A DNA stretch of 64,000 nucleotides from an uncultured Treponema sp. (GCA_947165895.1 CAMVCB010000002.1:224155-288154); one strand, 5' to 3'. Counted from the stretch's first letter, positions 1-8,299 are shown. Notes: a model not told the origin generated them from the letters alone. Numbers and translations: made by a program.

Positions 1-992
1 ACAAGGAAACAGAGCATGCCATTGTTGCGATTAAGGATTTTTTTCAGCTTGCTCTTTCTACAGAATTGAATCTTACCCGTGTAACAGCGCCGCTTTTTGT
101 TCCGGCTGGAGTTGGTATCAATGATGATTTAAACGGCGTTGAACGTCCTGTATCTTTTCCTCTCAAGGCTTTGAACGAAAAGAAAATGGAAATTGTTCAG
201 TCGCTTGCTAAGTGGAAGCGCCTTAAGGTAACAGAGCTTGGACTTGAGCCTGATTTTGGTATTTATACAGATATGAACGCTTTGCGTCCGGATGAAGATC
301 TTGATCCAATTCATTCTATTTACGTTGACCAGTGGGACTGGGAAATGGCAATTGATGAAAAGGACAGAACTGTTTTCTTCCTTCATGAAATCGTAAAGAA
401 GGTTTACCGCTGTATTCAGCGCACAGAATTCTTCCTTTATGACCGCTATCCGGAAATCAAACCGATTCTGCCAAAGGACATTAAGATAGTATTTGCAGAT
501 GATTTGCAGAGAGAATATCCTCAGCTGACTCCAAAAGAGCGCGAAGATATCGTTGCAAAGAAATACGGTGCTGTATTTATTACCGGAATTGGCGGCAAAC
601 TGGATGACGGCACAATTCACGACGGCCGTGCTCCTGACTATGATGACTGGATTACAGAATGTGGTGACGGCCACCGCGGATTAAACGGTGATATTCTTGT
701 ATGGAACCCGGTTTTGAATTCCGCATTTGAGCTTTCTTCTATGGGTATTCGTGTCAGTCCTGAATCTTTAAAGGCTCAGCTTGAAGAGCGGGGAATGATG
801 GAGCGTGCCAAGCTGGACTTCCACTCAAAGCTTTTGAATGGAGAACTCACTCAGACTCTGGGCGGCGGTATAGGTCAGTCACGTCTTTGTATGTTCCTTT
901 TGAGAAAGGCTCACATCGGAGAAACACAGGTAAGCATCTGGTCCGATGAAATTATTAAAGACTGCGAAAAACGCGGAATAAAGCTTTTGTAA
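1..992 (+). CDS. asnA: Aspartate--ammonia ligase (5' truncated)
   Basis: Makes asparagine from aspartate, ammonia and ATP in the cytoplasm. The reading frame is open from base 3 to the TAA at 990-992, so the start lies outside the window. The protein matches AsnA closely throughout: HSLAKWKR, ALRPDED, HSIYVDQWDWE, GIGGKL, RAPDYDDW, LNGDILVWNPVL, ELSSMGIRV and GGGIGQSRL are all present, and it ends at the family's normal C-terminus. This is the ammonia-dependent class II-synthetase-like enzyme, not the glutamine-dependent AsnB. The TTG at 66 is internal. The next gene begins only seven bases later, so the two are probably co-transcribed. An asparaginyl-tRNA synthetase gene lies at 4361-5821. 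Confidence 0.96.
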   Translation, partial: KETEHAIVAIKDFFQLALSTELNLTRVTAPLFVPAGVGINDDLNGVERPVSFPLKALNEKKMEIVQSLAKWKRLKVTELGLEPDFGIYTDMNALRPDEDLDPIHSIYVDQWDWEMAIDEKDRTVFFLHEIVKKVYRCIQRTEFFLYDRYPEIKPILPKDIKIVFADDLQREYPQLTPKEREDIVAKKYGAVFITGIGGKLDDGTIHDGRAPDYDDWITECGDGHRGLNGDILVWNPVLNSAFELSSMGIRVSPESLKAQLEERGMMERAKLDFHSKLLNGELTQTLGGGIGQSRLCMFLLRKAHIGETQVSIWSDEIIKDCEKRGIKLL

Positions 993-998
993 AGTTTT

Positions 999-2030
999 TT
1001 GTTTATCGAGACTTTTGTAAATTTTATAGTGAAAGAAAAAGAATATAAATTCAGCACAAATCAGATTGAATCTCAGATTCCCCTTCTAAGCCAGAAGGGG
1101 ATTACTGAATTTTCGGTTCATGATGAAAAGCTTGCTTGCGATAAAAACTCTCTTTTAAAACTCATGAAGCTTGCGGCAAATAAGGCGCCGGAAGTTTATT
1201 TTTCTTTTTATATTGAAGCCTCCGCAATTGACCGTGAAATTATTGCGGCACTTCAGAATCTTTTCTGTTCAATTGATATTCCTTTGAGGCCTGCTTTCAA
1301 AAACGGTAAGCTTTTGTTTGATAAAAAGTTTTATGCGGGTAAGGCAAATCTTTTGAATGAAGCTGGAATTGTTTTTGGTTTTCACCTGACATATGCAGAA
1401 ATTGAAGGCGATAATCTGAAAGCCTTCATGGACAGACTTGATTTTGCGGTTAATCAGTACCCCAATCATATTGATTTTCCCCAGACTGAAAGCGGAGGAA
1501 AGGAAGACCTCTTAAACGGGGATTCTGCAAAGGTAAGCGGAATTTTCAGCGCAAAGGATATCCGCTATGCGCGTGACCTCAGCTTTGCCTGCCGGACTTT
1601 TTATTCTTCCGGCCGGGCTGTTCCATGGTTCTTGAACCTTCTTCGCCCACTGAAAATCTATCCTTCCCGTTTTTTTGCCGATTTTGCTGAGTGGCAGCGC
1701 TGCAATAACTGTGATTTTAAAAGCGGCTTTCTTCCTGAAGCAGAAAGTCATGAATCAATTGAAAAGATGCAGCTTTTGTTTTTGCAGGAAAAATATGAAG
1801 AAAAAAATCAGCATGCACTTTTTGAAATTGCGGCAGATATTGTCCGTCTGAATGGTGCTATTTCCCGCCTTGAAAAAGAAGGTGATAAGGCTGAAATCGA
1901 TCTTTCTTATTCTGCGGACGAGCTTTTAAGCCCGGAAGTTTTTAATCTTGAAGCATTTGCAGAAAATGTCTGTATGGAACCAAGTCACCTGAAGCTTAAG
2001 ATTGAAGGCGGCGAATTAGTTTGGAACTGA
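999..2030 (+). CDS. Radical-SAM-like protein lacking the cluster cysteines
   Basis: About 343 residues and clearly homologous to the radical half and C-terminal domain of the B12-type radical SAM protein at 39311-41053. Shared stretches include VIFGF/IVFGF with LDFAVNQYPN against IDFAISLYPN, FYSSGRAVPWF against FYNDGRAVPWF, and I(A)RLNGAISR against IALNGAISR. It lacks the N-terminal B12-binding domain, and no CxxxCxxC motif is present, so it should not bind the radical SAM cluster. The start is uncertain: TTG at 999 or GTG at 1029, neither with a clear Shine-Dalgarno. It overlaps the next gene by ten bases, which suggests translational coupling. Its role is unknown; it may be a structural paralogue or partner of the intact enzyme. 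Confidence 0.75.
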   Translation: MFIETFVNFIVKEKEYKFSTNQIESQIPLLSQKGITEFSVHDEKLACDKNSLLKLMKLAANKAPEVYFSFYIEASAIDREIIAALQNLFCSIDIPLRPAFKNGKLLFDKKFYAGKANLLNEAGIVFGFHLTYAEIEGDNLKAFMDRLDFAVNQYPNHIDFPQTESGGKEDLLNGDSAKVSGIFSAKDIRYARDLSFACRTFYSSGRAVPWFLNLLRPLKIYPSRFFADFAEWQRCNNCDFKSGFLPEAESHESIEKMQLLFLQEKYEEKNQHALFEIAADIVRLNGAISRLEKEGDKAEIDLSYSADELLSPEVFNLEAFAENVCMEPSHLKLKIEGGELVWN

Positions 2031-2980
2031 AATTTTCCACCAGCATAAAAGAACGACTCGATGATTTTTTGCGGAGGGAACTGCCTGCGCGTCTGCAGGC
2101 CAGCTTTTCCGGCCAGCTTTCCAATTCAAAAATCCGCCGGCTTATTTTGAGCGGCAGTGTTTTTGTAAACGGCCGGGAATGTCGTCGTCCCGCCTTTGAA
2201 ATCCGCGGGCTTACAAAAATTACCGTCAACTTTGAAAGCGAAAAATTTTTTTATGAAAAGCAGCCCGATGACATTGATTTTGTCATGACTGATTCTGATG
2301 TACTCTTTGAAGACGAAAATCTTATTTTTGTAAATAAACCTGCCTTTCTGCCTGTCGAACAGACAATTACTGGTAACAGAAAAAATCTTCACGATGCATT
2401 AGTTGATTATTTATGGAAGAGAAATCCAGGGCTTCGTAATCCCCCTTACGCGGGCATTATGCACCGTCTTGACCGCGAAACAAGCGGCGTGATTTTGTTC
2501 ACCAAAAACAGGAGTGCCAACAAGGCTGTTCATGATATGTTTGAAAGCCATAACTTTACAAAAACATATCTTGCGGTCTGCCAGAAGCCTGAGACTGGCA
2601 GGGGGCGATATCCTGTAAGAAATTTGTGCGACACCTTCACCGTAGAAATGTTTATGAACCGGATATCAAAAAAATCGGAAGCCGCAAAGTGGGGCAGGAG
2701 CAGTGAAAGGGAAGGAGTTTTATATTCAAAAACTGACTTTAAAATCTGCGGCGAATATACTTATCGGGGAAAATCTTATTTTCTTGTAGAATGTAATTTG
2801 TTTACCGGCCGCACCCACCAGATACGCGTTCACCTTTCAGATGCCGGAATGCCCCTGCTTGGTGACCAGCTCTACGGCGGCCCTCCCGCCGACCGCATTT
2901 ACCTGCACGCCTGGCGTCTTGCATGTGACGAAGGTGAATTAAAATTTGATGTAAGAAGCGAGTTTACACTTCTCGGGTAA
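2021..2980 (+). CDS. RluA-family pseudouridine synthase
   Basis: Isomerises uridine to pseudouridine in rRNA or tRNA. Residues about 10-75 form an S4-like RNA-binding domain (RLDDFL, then GSVFVNGR). The catalytic domain follows with the family signature HRLDRETSG, whose Asp is the nucleophile, and the later GRTHQIRVHL motif. The length of 319 residues fits the RluA/C/D group. The start is a TTG overlapping the previous gene, with AAGGCG ten bases upstream. The target uridine cannot be read from sequence. The 3' end overlaps the convergent gene at 2964-4235 by 17 bases. Confidence 0.92.
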   Translation: MELKFSTSIKERLDDFLRRELPARLQASFSGQLSNSKIRRLILSGSVFVNGRECRRPAFEIRGLTKITVNFESEKFFYEKQPDDIDFVMTDSDVLFEDENLIFVNKPAFLPVEQTITGNRKNLHDALVDYLWKRNPGLRNPPYAGIMHRLDRETSGVILFTKNRSANKAVHDMFESHNFTKTYLAVCQKPETGRGRYPVRNLCDTFTVEMFMNRISKKSEAAKWGRSSEREGVLYSKTDFKICGEYTYRGKSYFLVECNLFTGRTHQIRVHLSDAGMPLLGDQLYGGPPADRIYLHAWRLACDEGELKFDVRSEFTLLG

Positions 2981-4235
2981 TCTTTTTCATCGCTTTTTTT
3001 GCAGCCTTTGTATTCGTATTTAAAATTTTAAGAAAATCCTTTCTCATAACCTTAATCAGCTTACACTGGGTCTGCGCAATTGCCCTTGCTCCCCGGGTCT
3101 TTCCTAAAATACAGTTTGTTTCGCCGATAAAGCTTCCTTGATTTATCAGCCTTACACTCTTCCCGTTTTCGTTTATGATTGTAACGAAGCCCTGGCAGAT
3201 AAAATAAACGCAGTCACTCATATCATTTTCATCGTAGATAATCCGGCCACCCTCAAAATAAATTGTGTTTTTATAAGCTTCGTTACTGACAGGATTGATA
3301 AACAATACGCGGCGGACTTTTTTGAAAAAGCGGTTTTCAAATAAATCCGGCAGCAGGTAAAGTTCATTTAGAATCAGGGTATTGAAAAACTGGGAAACGT
3401 AAATCATCTGGGCTGTAAAAAGAAAAATTACAAAGAAGAAATAAACCTTGAGCATAAGAATGATAAGGGTGCTGATTGTGCCGTAGATGATATTGTAATT
3501 TGAGACGTTCAGAAATCCGTTCAAAAGCTGGGACAAAATGAGGGTAGCAAGTGTATTTAATATAGAATAAAAAATGCAGATTCTATAGGCTGGCTTTGTT
3601 CCTGAACCGACACGGAAGTAGTAAAGGGTCAGGGTAAAAAGCATGATGTAAACGACTGCCGAGAAGAAGAGATTTGAGCTCTGGCTGAAGAGCCGCGGAA
3701 AAACTTCCCTCATCGTATCAAAAAAAGAAAATTCAAGAATCTTATTCATCAGGAATGCAGAAAGAATTACAACAGCAATTATGATTACAAGTACGAATTC
3801 CGAAATAAAACTGACAAGCTGATTGATTGTAGTTTTCCGGTGGGAGATTGAGCGGAAAATTCTGTTCATGGCAGAAATAATTGAAGCAAAAAGCTTTCTT
3901 GCCATCCAGACAACCCAGAGAGCCAGAAAAATATCAAAAAAATGGATGTACTGGATTTTTGTGATGTTTGAAAGGGCAAGTTCAACGTCAATTACGGAAT
4001 AAAACTGGGCTGTGTAGTTTATTATGTAGTTTTCAATTTCGGGGAAAATGCGGATTATGCTTGTAAGAAGGGTAAGGATAATCAGCGAAACAGGGACGAA
4101 GGAAAATACAAATCCGAAAGAGCAGGCCGCTGCACTTTCCCAGAGATTATTGGCGGCAAAATTGGAGAGGGTCAGGTAGAGAAATTGAGAAAAATGAAGG
4201 ATCTTTTCAGAAAGATTAAAGGGATTTTTCTTCAT
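2964..4235 (-). CDS. YihY/BrkB-type membrane protein fused to a cyclic-nucleotide-binding domain
   Basis: The first ~290 residues are a YihY-family integral membrane protein. The N-terminal segment AAACSFGFVFSFVPVSLIIL is typical, and several further hydrophobic helices follow. YihY proteins were once called ribonuclease BN, but that assignment is not accepted and their function is unresolved. Residues about 320-423 look like a cNMP-binding/Crp-type sensor: FEGGRIIYDEND, VYFICQGFVTI, then GSFIGETNCILGKTRGARAIA, the phosphate-binding cassette region. The fusion suggests that membrane activity is gated by a nucleotide or other small ligand. The gene is divergent from asnS and overlaps the RluA-type gene at its 3' end. 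Confidence 0.8.
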   Translation of the reverse strand: MKKNPFNLSEKILHFSQFLYLTLSNFAANNLWESAAACSFGFVFSFVPVSLIILTLLTSIIRIFPEIENYIINYTAQFYSVIDVELALSNITKIQYIHFFDIFLALWVVWMARKLFASIISAMNRIFRSISHRKTTINQLVSFISEFVLVIIIAVVILSAFLMNKILEFSFFDTMREVFPRLFSQSSNLFFSAVVYIMLFTLTLYYFRVGSGTKPAYRICIFYSILNTLATLILSQLLNGFLNVSNYNIIYGTISTLIILMLKVYFFFVIFLFTAQMIYVSQFFNTLILNELYLLPDLFENRFFKKVRRVLFINPVSNEAYKNTIYFEGGRIIYDENDMSDCVYFICQGFVTIINENGKSVRLINQGSFIGETNCILGKTRGARAIAQTQCKLIKVMRKDFLKILNTNTKAAKKAMKKITREV

Positions 4236-4273
4236 CTGTTAACATTAAAACATTTTTTTTATCAGATTGCTAC

Positions 4274-4348
4274 TATTTTATTATAGATGTATTGTAATTG
4301 TAAAAAAACGCTCAAATCATTAAAATATCTTCTATATTTTATTATAGA
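4274..4348 (+). promoter_or_regulatory. Duplicated -10-like sequence upstream of asnS
   Basis: The 14-mer TATTTTATTATAGA occurs at 4274-4287 and again at 4335-4348, 61 bases apart, in the AT-rich gap between the YihY-type gene and asnS. Each copy contains TATTAT/TTATAG, which could act as a -10 box, so tandem promoters are plausible. The second copy merges with the Shine-Dalgarno AGAGG of asnS, so its transcript would be almost leaderless. Confidence 0.4.
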
Positions 4349-4360
4349 GGACGTACACAT

Positions 4361-5821
4361 ATGGTACCAACACTTATCAAAGATTTACTTACATCTTCGC
4401 CGGACGGTCGTAAAGTTACTGTTTCGGGCTGGGTTCGCACTGTTCGCGACTCTAAAAATCTTGTTTTTATTCAGGTTAATGATGGAAGCTGCTTTGCAAA
4501 TATTCAGCTTACTTTTGACCGCAATGCTCCTTCAAATAATGCTAATGTAAATAATATTGAAAATGAACTTAAAAAACTCAATACAGGTGCTTCTATCCGC
4601 GCTGAAGGTATTCTGATTCCTTCTCCTGCAAGCGGACAGGCTGTTGAAGTTACTCTTGAAGACCTTACCTGCATAGGAAGCTGTAACCCTGAGGAATATC
4701 CTTTGCAGAAAAACAAAATGAGTATGGAATATCTTCGTGATAACGCTCATCTTCGTGCAAGAACAAATACTTTTGGTGCTGTTTTCCGGGTTCGTAACCA
4801 GATGGCCTTTGCCGTTCACTCATTCTTCCAGGAAAGAGGCTTTGTTTACATCAATGCACCGGAAATCACCTGTTCTGACTGTGAAGGTGCCGGAGAAATG
4901 TTCCAGGTTACAACTTTGAGCATGGAAAAAATCGCTGAGCTTGGTGTAAAAGCAGGCCAGGGCGGAATGAAGATTGAAGATGCCCACAAAATCGTTGACT
5001 ACTCTAAGGACTTCTTTGGTAAAAAGGCTTCCCTTACAGTTTCTGGTCAGCTTGAAGCAGAAACAATGGCAACAGCTTTAAGTCGCGTTTATACATTCGG
5101 ACCTACTTTCCGTGCTGAAAACTCAAATACTCCGCGTCACCTTGCTGAGTTCTGGATGATTGAACCTGAAATGGCCTTCTATGACCTTGATGACGATATG
5201 GATATTCAGGAAGATTTTGTAAAATATCTTTTGAACTGGGCTTTGACAAAATGCCGTTCAGACCTTGAATTCTTTGACAAGCGCATTCAGCCAGGTCTTA
5301 TTGAAAGCCTTACAAAGGTTGCAAATGCAAAGTTTGTCCGCATCAGCTACACTGACGCAATTGCAAAGCTGGAAGAAGCAGCCGCTAACGGTGCCAAGTT
5401 TGAGTTCAAGCCTTACTGGGGCTGTGATATTGCAACAGAGCACGAACGCTATCTTACAGAAAAGATTTTCGGCTGTCCTGTAATGGTTTATAACTACCCG
5501 AAAGAAATCAAATCCTTCTACATGAAGCAGAATGATGACGGAAAAACTGTAAAGGCCGTTGACGTTCTTGTTCCTGGTATTGGTGAATTGATTGGTGGTT
5601 CAGAGCGCGAAGAGTCTTATGAAAAGCTCTGCGCAGAAATTGAGCGCCGCGGTATGGATAAGAGTATTTACAACTGGTATCTGGATTTGCGCAAGTTCGG
5701 AACAGTTCCTCACTCAGGATTCGGTCTTGGATTTGAACGCCTTATCCGCTACGTAACTGGTATGGAGAACATCAGAGACGTAATACCTTATCCTAGAGCT
5801 CCTAAGCTGGCGGATTTCTAG
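4361..5821 (+). CDS. asnS: Asparaginyl-tRNA synthetase
   Basis: Charges tRNA-Asn with asparagine in the cytoplasm. The N-terminal OB-fold anticodon-binding domain is visible (VTVSGWVRTVRDSK, FIQVNDGS). It is followed by a class II catalytic core with motif 2 (GPTFRAENSNTPRHLAEFWMIEPE) and motif 3 (GFGLGFERLIRYVTG near the C-terminus). The length of 486 residues is normal, and the FRAENSNT/EFWMIEPE region favours AsnRS over AspRS. The ATG at 4361 has AGAGG ten bases upstream. With asnA in the same window, the cell can both make asparagine and load it directly, without needing the Asp-tRNA(Asn) amidation route. Confidence 0.96.
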   Translation: MVPTLIKDLLTSSPDGRKVTVSGWVRTVRDSKNLVFIQVNDGSCFANIQLTFDRNAPSNNANVNNIENELKKLNTGASIRAEGILIPSPASGQAVEVTLEDLTCIGSCNPEEYPLQKNKMSMEYLRDNAHLRARTNTFGAVFRVRNQMAFAVHSFFQERGFVYINAPEITCSDCEGAGEMFQVTTLSMEKIAELGVKAGQGGMKIEDAHKIVDYSKDFFGKKASLTVSGQLEAETMATALSRVYTFGPTFRAENSNTPRHLAEFWMIEPEMAFYDLDDDMDIQEDFVKYLLNWALTKCRSDLEFFDKRIQPGLIESLTKVANAKFVRISYTDAIAKLEEAAANGAKFEFKPYWGCDIATEHERYLTEKIFGCPVMVYNYPKEIKSFYMKQNDDGKTVKAVDVLVPGIGELIGGSEREESYEKLCAEIERRGMDKSIYNWYLDLRKFGTVPHSGFGLGFERLIRYVTGMENIRDVIPYPRAPKLADF

Positions 5822-5849
5822 TTTGGGAAAATAATTAAGAATACAGTAT

Positions 5850-5954
5850 AAAAAAGCATGTTGTGGGACGTTCGCAATGGGCTCTAAAATGTTCTTGTTT
5901 TTGGAACAATAATTTAGCCCATTGCACTCGCTGGGGCCCGCAACATGCTTTTTT
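5850..5954. repeat. Type I hairpin element, copy 1
   Basis: A long imperfect palindrome. A perfect 14-bp outer arm pairs 5850-5863 with 5941-5954 and continues through TGGG/CCCG. An asymmetric internal loop follows, six bases on the left (ACGTTC) and eleven on the right, containing TCGCTGGG. A perfect 10-bp inner stem pairs 5874-5883 (GCAATGGGCT) with 5916-5925. The outer arm ends in A and T runs, so the fold could also act as a bidirectional terminator after asnS. The second copy at 7391-7504 has the same loop sizes and loop sequence but different stems. Confidence 0.8.
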
Positions 5955-6027
5955 TGTGTGTATTAATTTTCCGTTATTAATCAAAATTTTCTTGCCTTTT
6001 GAATCCTTTCAAATTACATTAATTCTT

Positions 6028-7395
6028 ATGAAATCAAAGATAGTCGATATGACAAGTGGTTCCCCACTTAAGCATCTGCTGGCTTTTACCTGGCCGCTTT
6101 TGATTGGTAATGTTTTCCAGCAGTTTTATAATATGGTGGATTCTGTTATTGTCGGAAACTTTGTAGGGCCGGCGGCTCTGGCGGCGGTAGGAACCTGTGG
6201 TTCTTTCGGATTTTTATTTTTTTCACTGGCAGGCGGACTTGCAACAGGTATTGGAATCCTTGTATCGCAGTATTTTGGTGCAAAAAATGAGAAGGCTCTG
6301 CGTGCCACAATCGCAAATTCATTTTTTATTCTTACAGTTTCATCGTTTGCGGTAACGGTTATCGGGGTTTCTTTGTGCAGGGTAATTCTGCGTTTTATTT
6401 CATGCCCTGAATCTATTCTGCCCGATGCGGCCCTATACCTTCGCCTTACAACTTTTGGAATCATCTTTATTGCCTTTTATAACGGAATTTCCTCTATATT
6501 AAGGGCGCTGGGTGACTCAAAAACACCTCTTTACTTTCTGATTCTTGCAAGCCTTGTAAACGTTGTTCTGGATCTGCTTTTTGTAGTTTATTTTGGCTGG
6601 GCGGTTCTGGGAGTTGCCCTTGCTACAGTAATTTCCCAGGCTGTCAGTGCGGTTGCCTGCCTTATTTATGCCTTTGCAAAGGTTCCTTATTTTCGTTTTT
6701 CCAGAAAGGATTTAAGGCCTGACACAACTATTGTTGCAAGATCCTTTAGAATCGGTATTCCGGTTGCCCTTCAAAGTTCATTGATTGCAATTTCCTGCAT
6801 TATGCTGCAGGGAGTTGTAAACTCATTTGGTGAAATTGTAATGGCAACCTTTACTGTTGCAAGCCGTCTTGAACAGCTGATTCATATGCCTTTCCAGTCA
6901 CTTGCCGCCGCAATAACAACTTATGCGGGACAGAACTACGGGGCTCAGAATATTGAACGTGTCCGCAAGGGAATGCACCGGGGTATTTTCCTGGTTGCCC
7001 TTTTTAGTCTTCTGCTGGTTCCGGTAGTTTTTGTTTTTGGACGAACAATGATTGCCTTCTTTGTAAAAGACCGGGATGTAATCGAAATGGGCTATGTTGC
7101 CCTTAAGCTGACCTGCTTTTTCTACTTTCCTCTGGGAATGATTTATATTCCTCGTGCCAGCCTGAACGGCTGCGGTGATGCAAATTTTGCAATGATGAAC
7201 GGCCTGGTCGAAGTTGCCTGCCGAATTGTATTTGCCCACGTACTTGCAAGTATTGCAAGCGTTACTCTGTTCGGACATACCTTCCCAATCGGTTACTGGG
7301 GCGTCTGGCTCACCAATTCCTTCACCTGGACCGTAACGGCAATTGTCTGTGTGTGGAGGTATAAATTCGGTAACTGGCGAAAAATGATATTGTAA
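6028..7395 (+). CDS. MATE-family efflux protein
   Basis: Predicted cation-coupled exporter of the multidrug and toxin extrusion family, with about 12 membrane helices in the inner membrane. Family features include PLLIGNVFQQFYNMVDSVIVGNFVG near the N-terminus, the repeated half (PVALQSSLIAISCIMLQGVVN) and GQNYGAQN. The open frame extends upstream to 5863, but that part runs through the hairpin element. The ATG at 6028 begins the typical MATE N-terminus and gives 455 residues, a normal length. No convincing Shine-Dalgarno precedes it. The gene is bracketed by two copies of the same hairpin element. A second, divergent MATE gene lies at 42327-43670. The substrate is unknown. Confidence 0.9.
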   Translation: MKSKIVDMTSGSPLKHLLAFTWPLLIGNVFQQFYNMVDSVIVGNFVGPAALAAVGTCGSFGFLFFSLAGGLATGIGILVSQYFGAKNEKALRATIANSFFILTVSSFAVTVIGVSLCRVILRFISCPESILPDAALYLRLTTFGIIFIAFYNGISSILRALGDSKTPLYFLILASLVNVVLDLLFVVYFGWAVLGVALATVISQAVSAVACLIYAFAKVPYFRFSRKDLRPDTTIVARSFRIGIPVALQSSLIAISCIMLQGVVNSFGEIVMATFTVASRLEQLIHMPFQSLAAAITTYAGQNYGAQNIERVRKGMHRGIFLVALFSLLLVPVVFVFGRTMIAFFVKDRDVIEMGYVALKLTCFFYFPLGMIYIPRASLNGCGDANFAMMNGLVEVACRIVFAHVLASIASVTLFGHTFPIGYWGVWLTNSFTWTVTAIVCVWRYKFGNWRKMIL

Positions 7396-7504
7396 CAATT
7401 GCCAGCTGTGGGACGCAGGCGAAAATTAAGGGGGGGGGGACCGCAGTGCGGGGTGATACCTTAATTTTCGCCGTCGCTGGGACCCGCAGCATGCAATTGT
7501 TACA
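7391..7504. repeat. Type I hairpin element, copy 2, with a ten-G tract
   Basis: Perfect 12-bp outer arms TGTAACAATTGC (7391-7402) and GCAATTGTTACA (7493-7504) include the MATE stop codon. A second stem, CTGTGGG (7406-7412) with CCCGCAG (7483-7489), closes a six-by-eleven internal loop (ACGCAG; CGTCGCTGGGA). A perfect 13-bp inner stem pairs 7419-7431 with 7459-7471. The terminal loop contains a run of ten G at 7430-7439. Loop sequence and geometry match the copy at 5850-5954, whereas the stems differ. Confidence 0.8.
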
Positions 7505-7520
7505 GGTAAGGATAATTTTT

Positions 7521-7985
7521 ATGATACGTATATTATTTGTCTGCCACGGAAATATTTGCAGAAGCCCCATGGCAGAATTTGTAATGAAAGATTTTGTGCA
7601 TAAAGCAGGCCTTGAAGAAGCTTTTTATATTGATTCTGCCGCTACAAGTACAGAAGAAATCGGAAACGGAATGCACCGGGGAACCCTGCAGAAGCTTCGC
7701 GAAAACGGGATTTCATTTACCAATCATCGTGCCCGCCAGATTACAGCCGCCGATTACGAAAAATATGACTACATGATTGGTATGGATGAAGAAAATATTT
7801 TTAACATGAAGAGACGCTGGCATGGAGACCCGCAGGGTAAGGTTCACCTGCTGCTGGAATACTGCGGCTGCACTGATGAGGTTGCCGATCCCTGGTACAC
7901 CGGCAATTTTGATGAAACCTGGGCTGATATTACGGCAGGCTGTGCGGCAATGCTGGAATTTCTCAGGCAGACAAAAGGTATATAG
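7521..7985 (+). CDS. Low-molecular-weight protein tyrosine phosphatase
   Basis: Cytoplasmic phosphatase of the arsenate-reductase-like LMW-PTP fold. The signature P-loop CxxxxxRS is at the N-terminus (VCHGNICRSPMAE), and the general-acid Asp is in the C-terminal motif DPWYTG. The length of 154 residues is standard. The open frame extends upstream into the hairpin element, but the ATG at 7521 starts the conserved beta strand and has TAAGGA eight bases before it. No tyrosine kinase gene is nearby, so its partner is unknown. The ten-G tract lies about 80 bases upstream. Confidence 0.93.
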   Translation: MIRILFVCHGNICRSPMAEFVMKDFVHKAGLEEAFYIDSAATSTEEIGNGMHRGTLQKLRENGISFTNHRARQITAADYEKYDYMIGMDEENIFNMKRRWHGDPQGKVHLLLEYCGCTDEVADPWYTGNFDETWADITAGCAAMLEFLRQTKGI

Positions 7986-8005
7986 TTTTTTGTAATACTT
8001 TTAAT

Positions 8006-8299
8006 CTAATTTAAAGCAAATTGATTTTTAGGAATAAATTCAATCTTAAGTTTCATTCCTAATCCGTCTGCAAGGCGTTTTAAAAGCTTGATTGTAGGAT
8101 TACCAGAGCCATTTTCAATTTTACTTATGTCTGCCTGGGCAATTCCTGTTGTTTCAGAAAGTTGCTTTTGGGTTACATGGCAGGATTTTCTGGCATCAAT
8201 AAGAGAAGAAATTATTTCATATTCAGGTGCGAGAGCGTCATATTCTTTTTTGAAAGATTCATCTTTCATTTGTTCGTTTAAGGCTTCTTTTAGATTCAT
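8006..8299 (-). CDS. HigA-like antitoxin (XRE helix-turn-helix)
   Basis: A 97-residue protein with an XRE-type helix-turn-helix at about residues 39-90: VTQKQLSETTGIAQADISKIENG, then PTIKLLKRLADGLGMKL. It overlaps the upstream toxin gene by four bases (ATGA), the usual arrangement of HigBA-like type II modules in which the toxin comes first. As in other such modules it should neutralise the toxin and repress the shared promoter. The pair opens an AT-rich stretch of accessory genes. Confidence 0.85.
   Translation of the reverse strand: MNLKEALNEQMKDESFKKEYDALAPEYEIISSLIDARKSCHVTQKQLSETTGIAQADISKIENGSGNPTIKLLKRLADGLGMKLKIEFIPKNQFALN

Noticed and set aside
129..674. Long minus-strand ORF inside asnA, and similar antisense ORFs elsewhere
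   Set aside because: These are shadows of strongly conserved genes. They lack ribosome-binding sites and recognisable protein features.
999..2030. Sequencing error or frameshift removing the cluster of a radical SAM gene
   Set aside because: The frame is open throughout, the alignment begins after the cluster region, and the gene fits tightly between two others with no leftover coding for the missing part.
5863..6027. In-frame extension of the first MATE gene upstream to 5863
   Set aside because: The extension translates the hairpin element and has no family similarity. The conserved MATE N-terminus begins at 6028.
5850..7504. Integron attC sites
   Set aside because: The elements are long palindromes with an asymmetric loop, but the typical RYYYAAC/GTTRRRY ends are not seen and no integrase gene is in the window.
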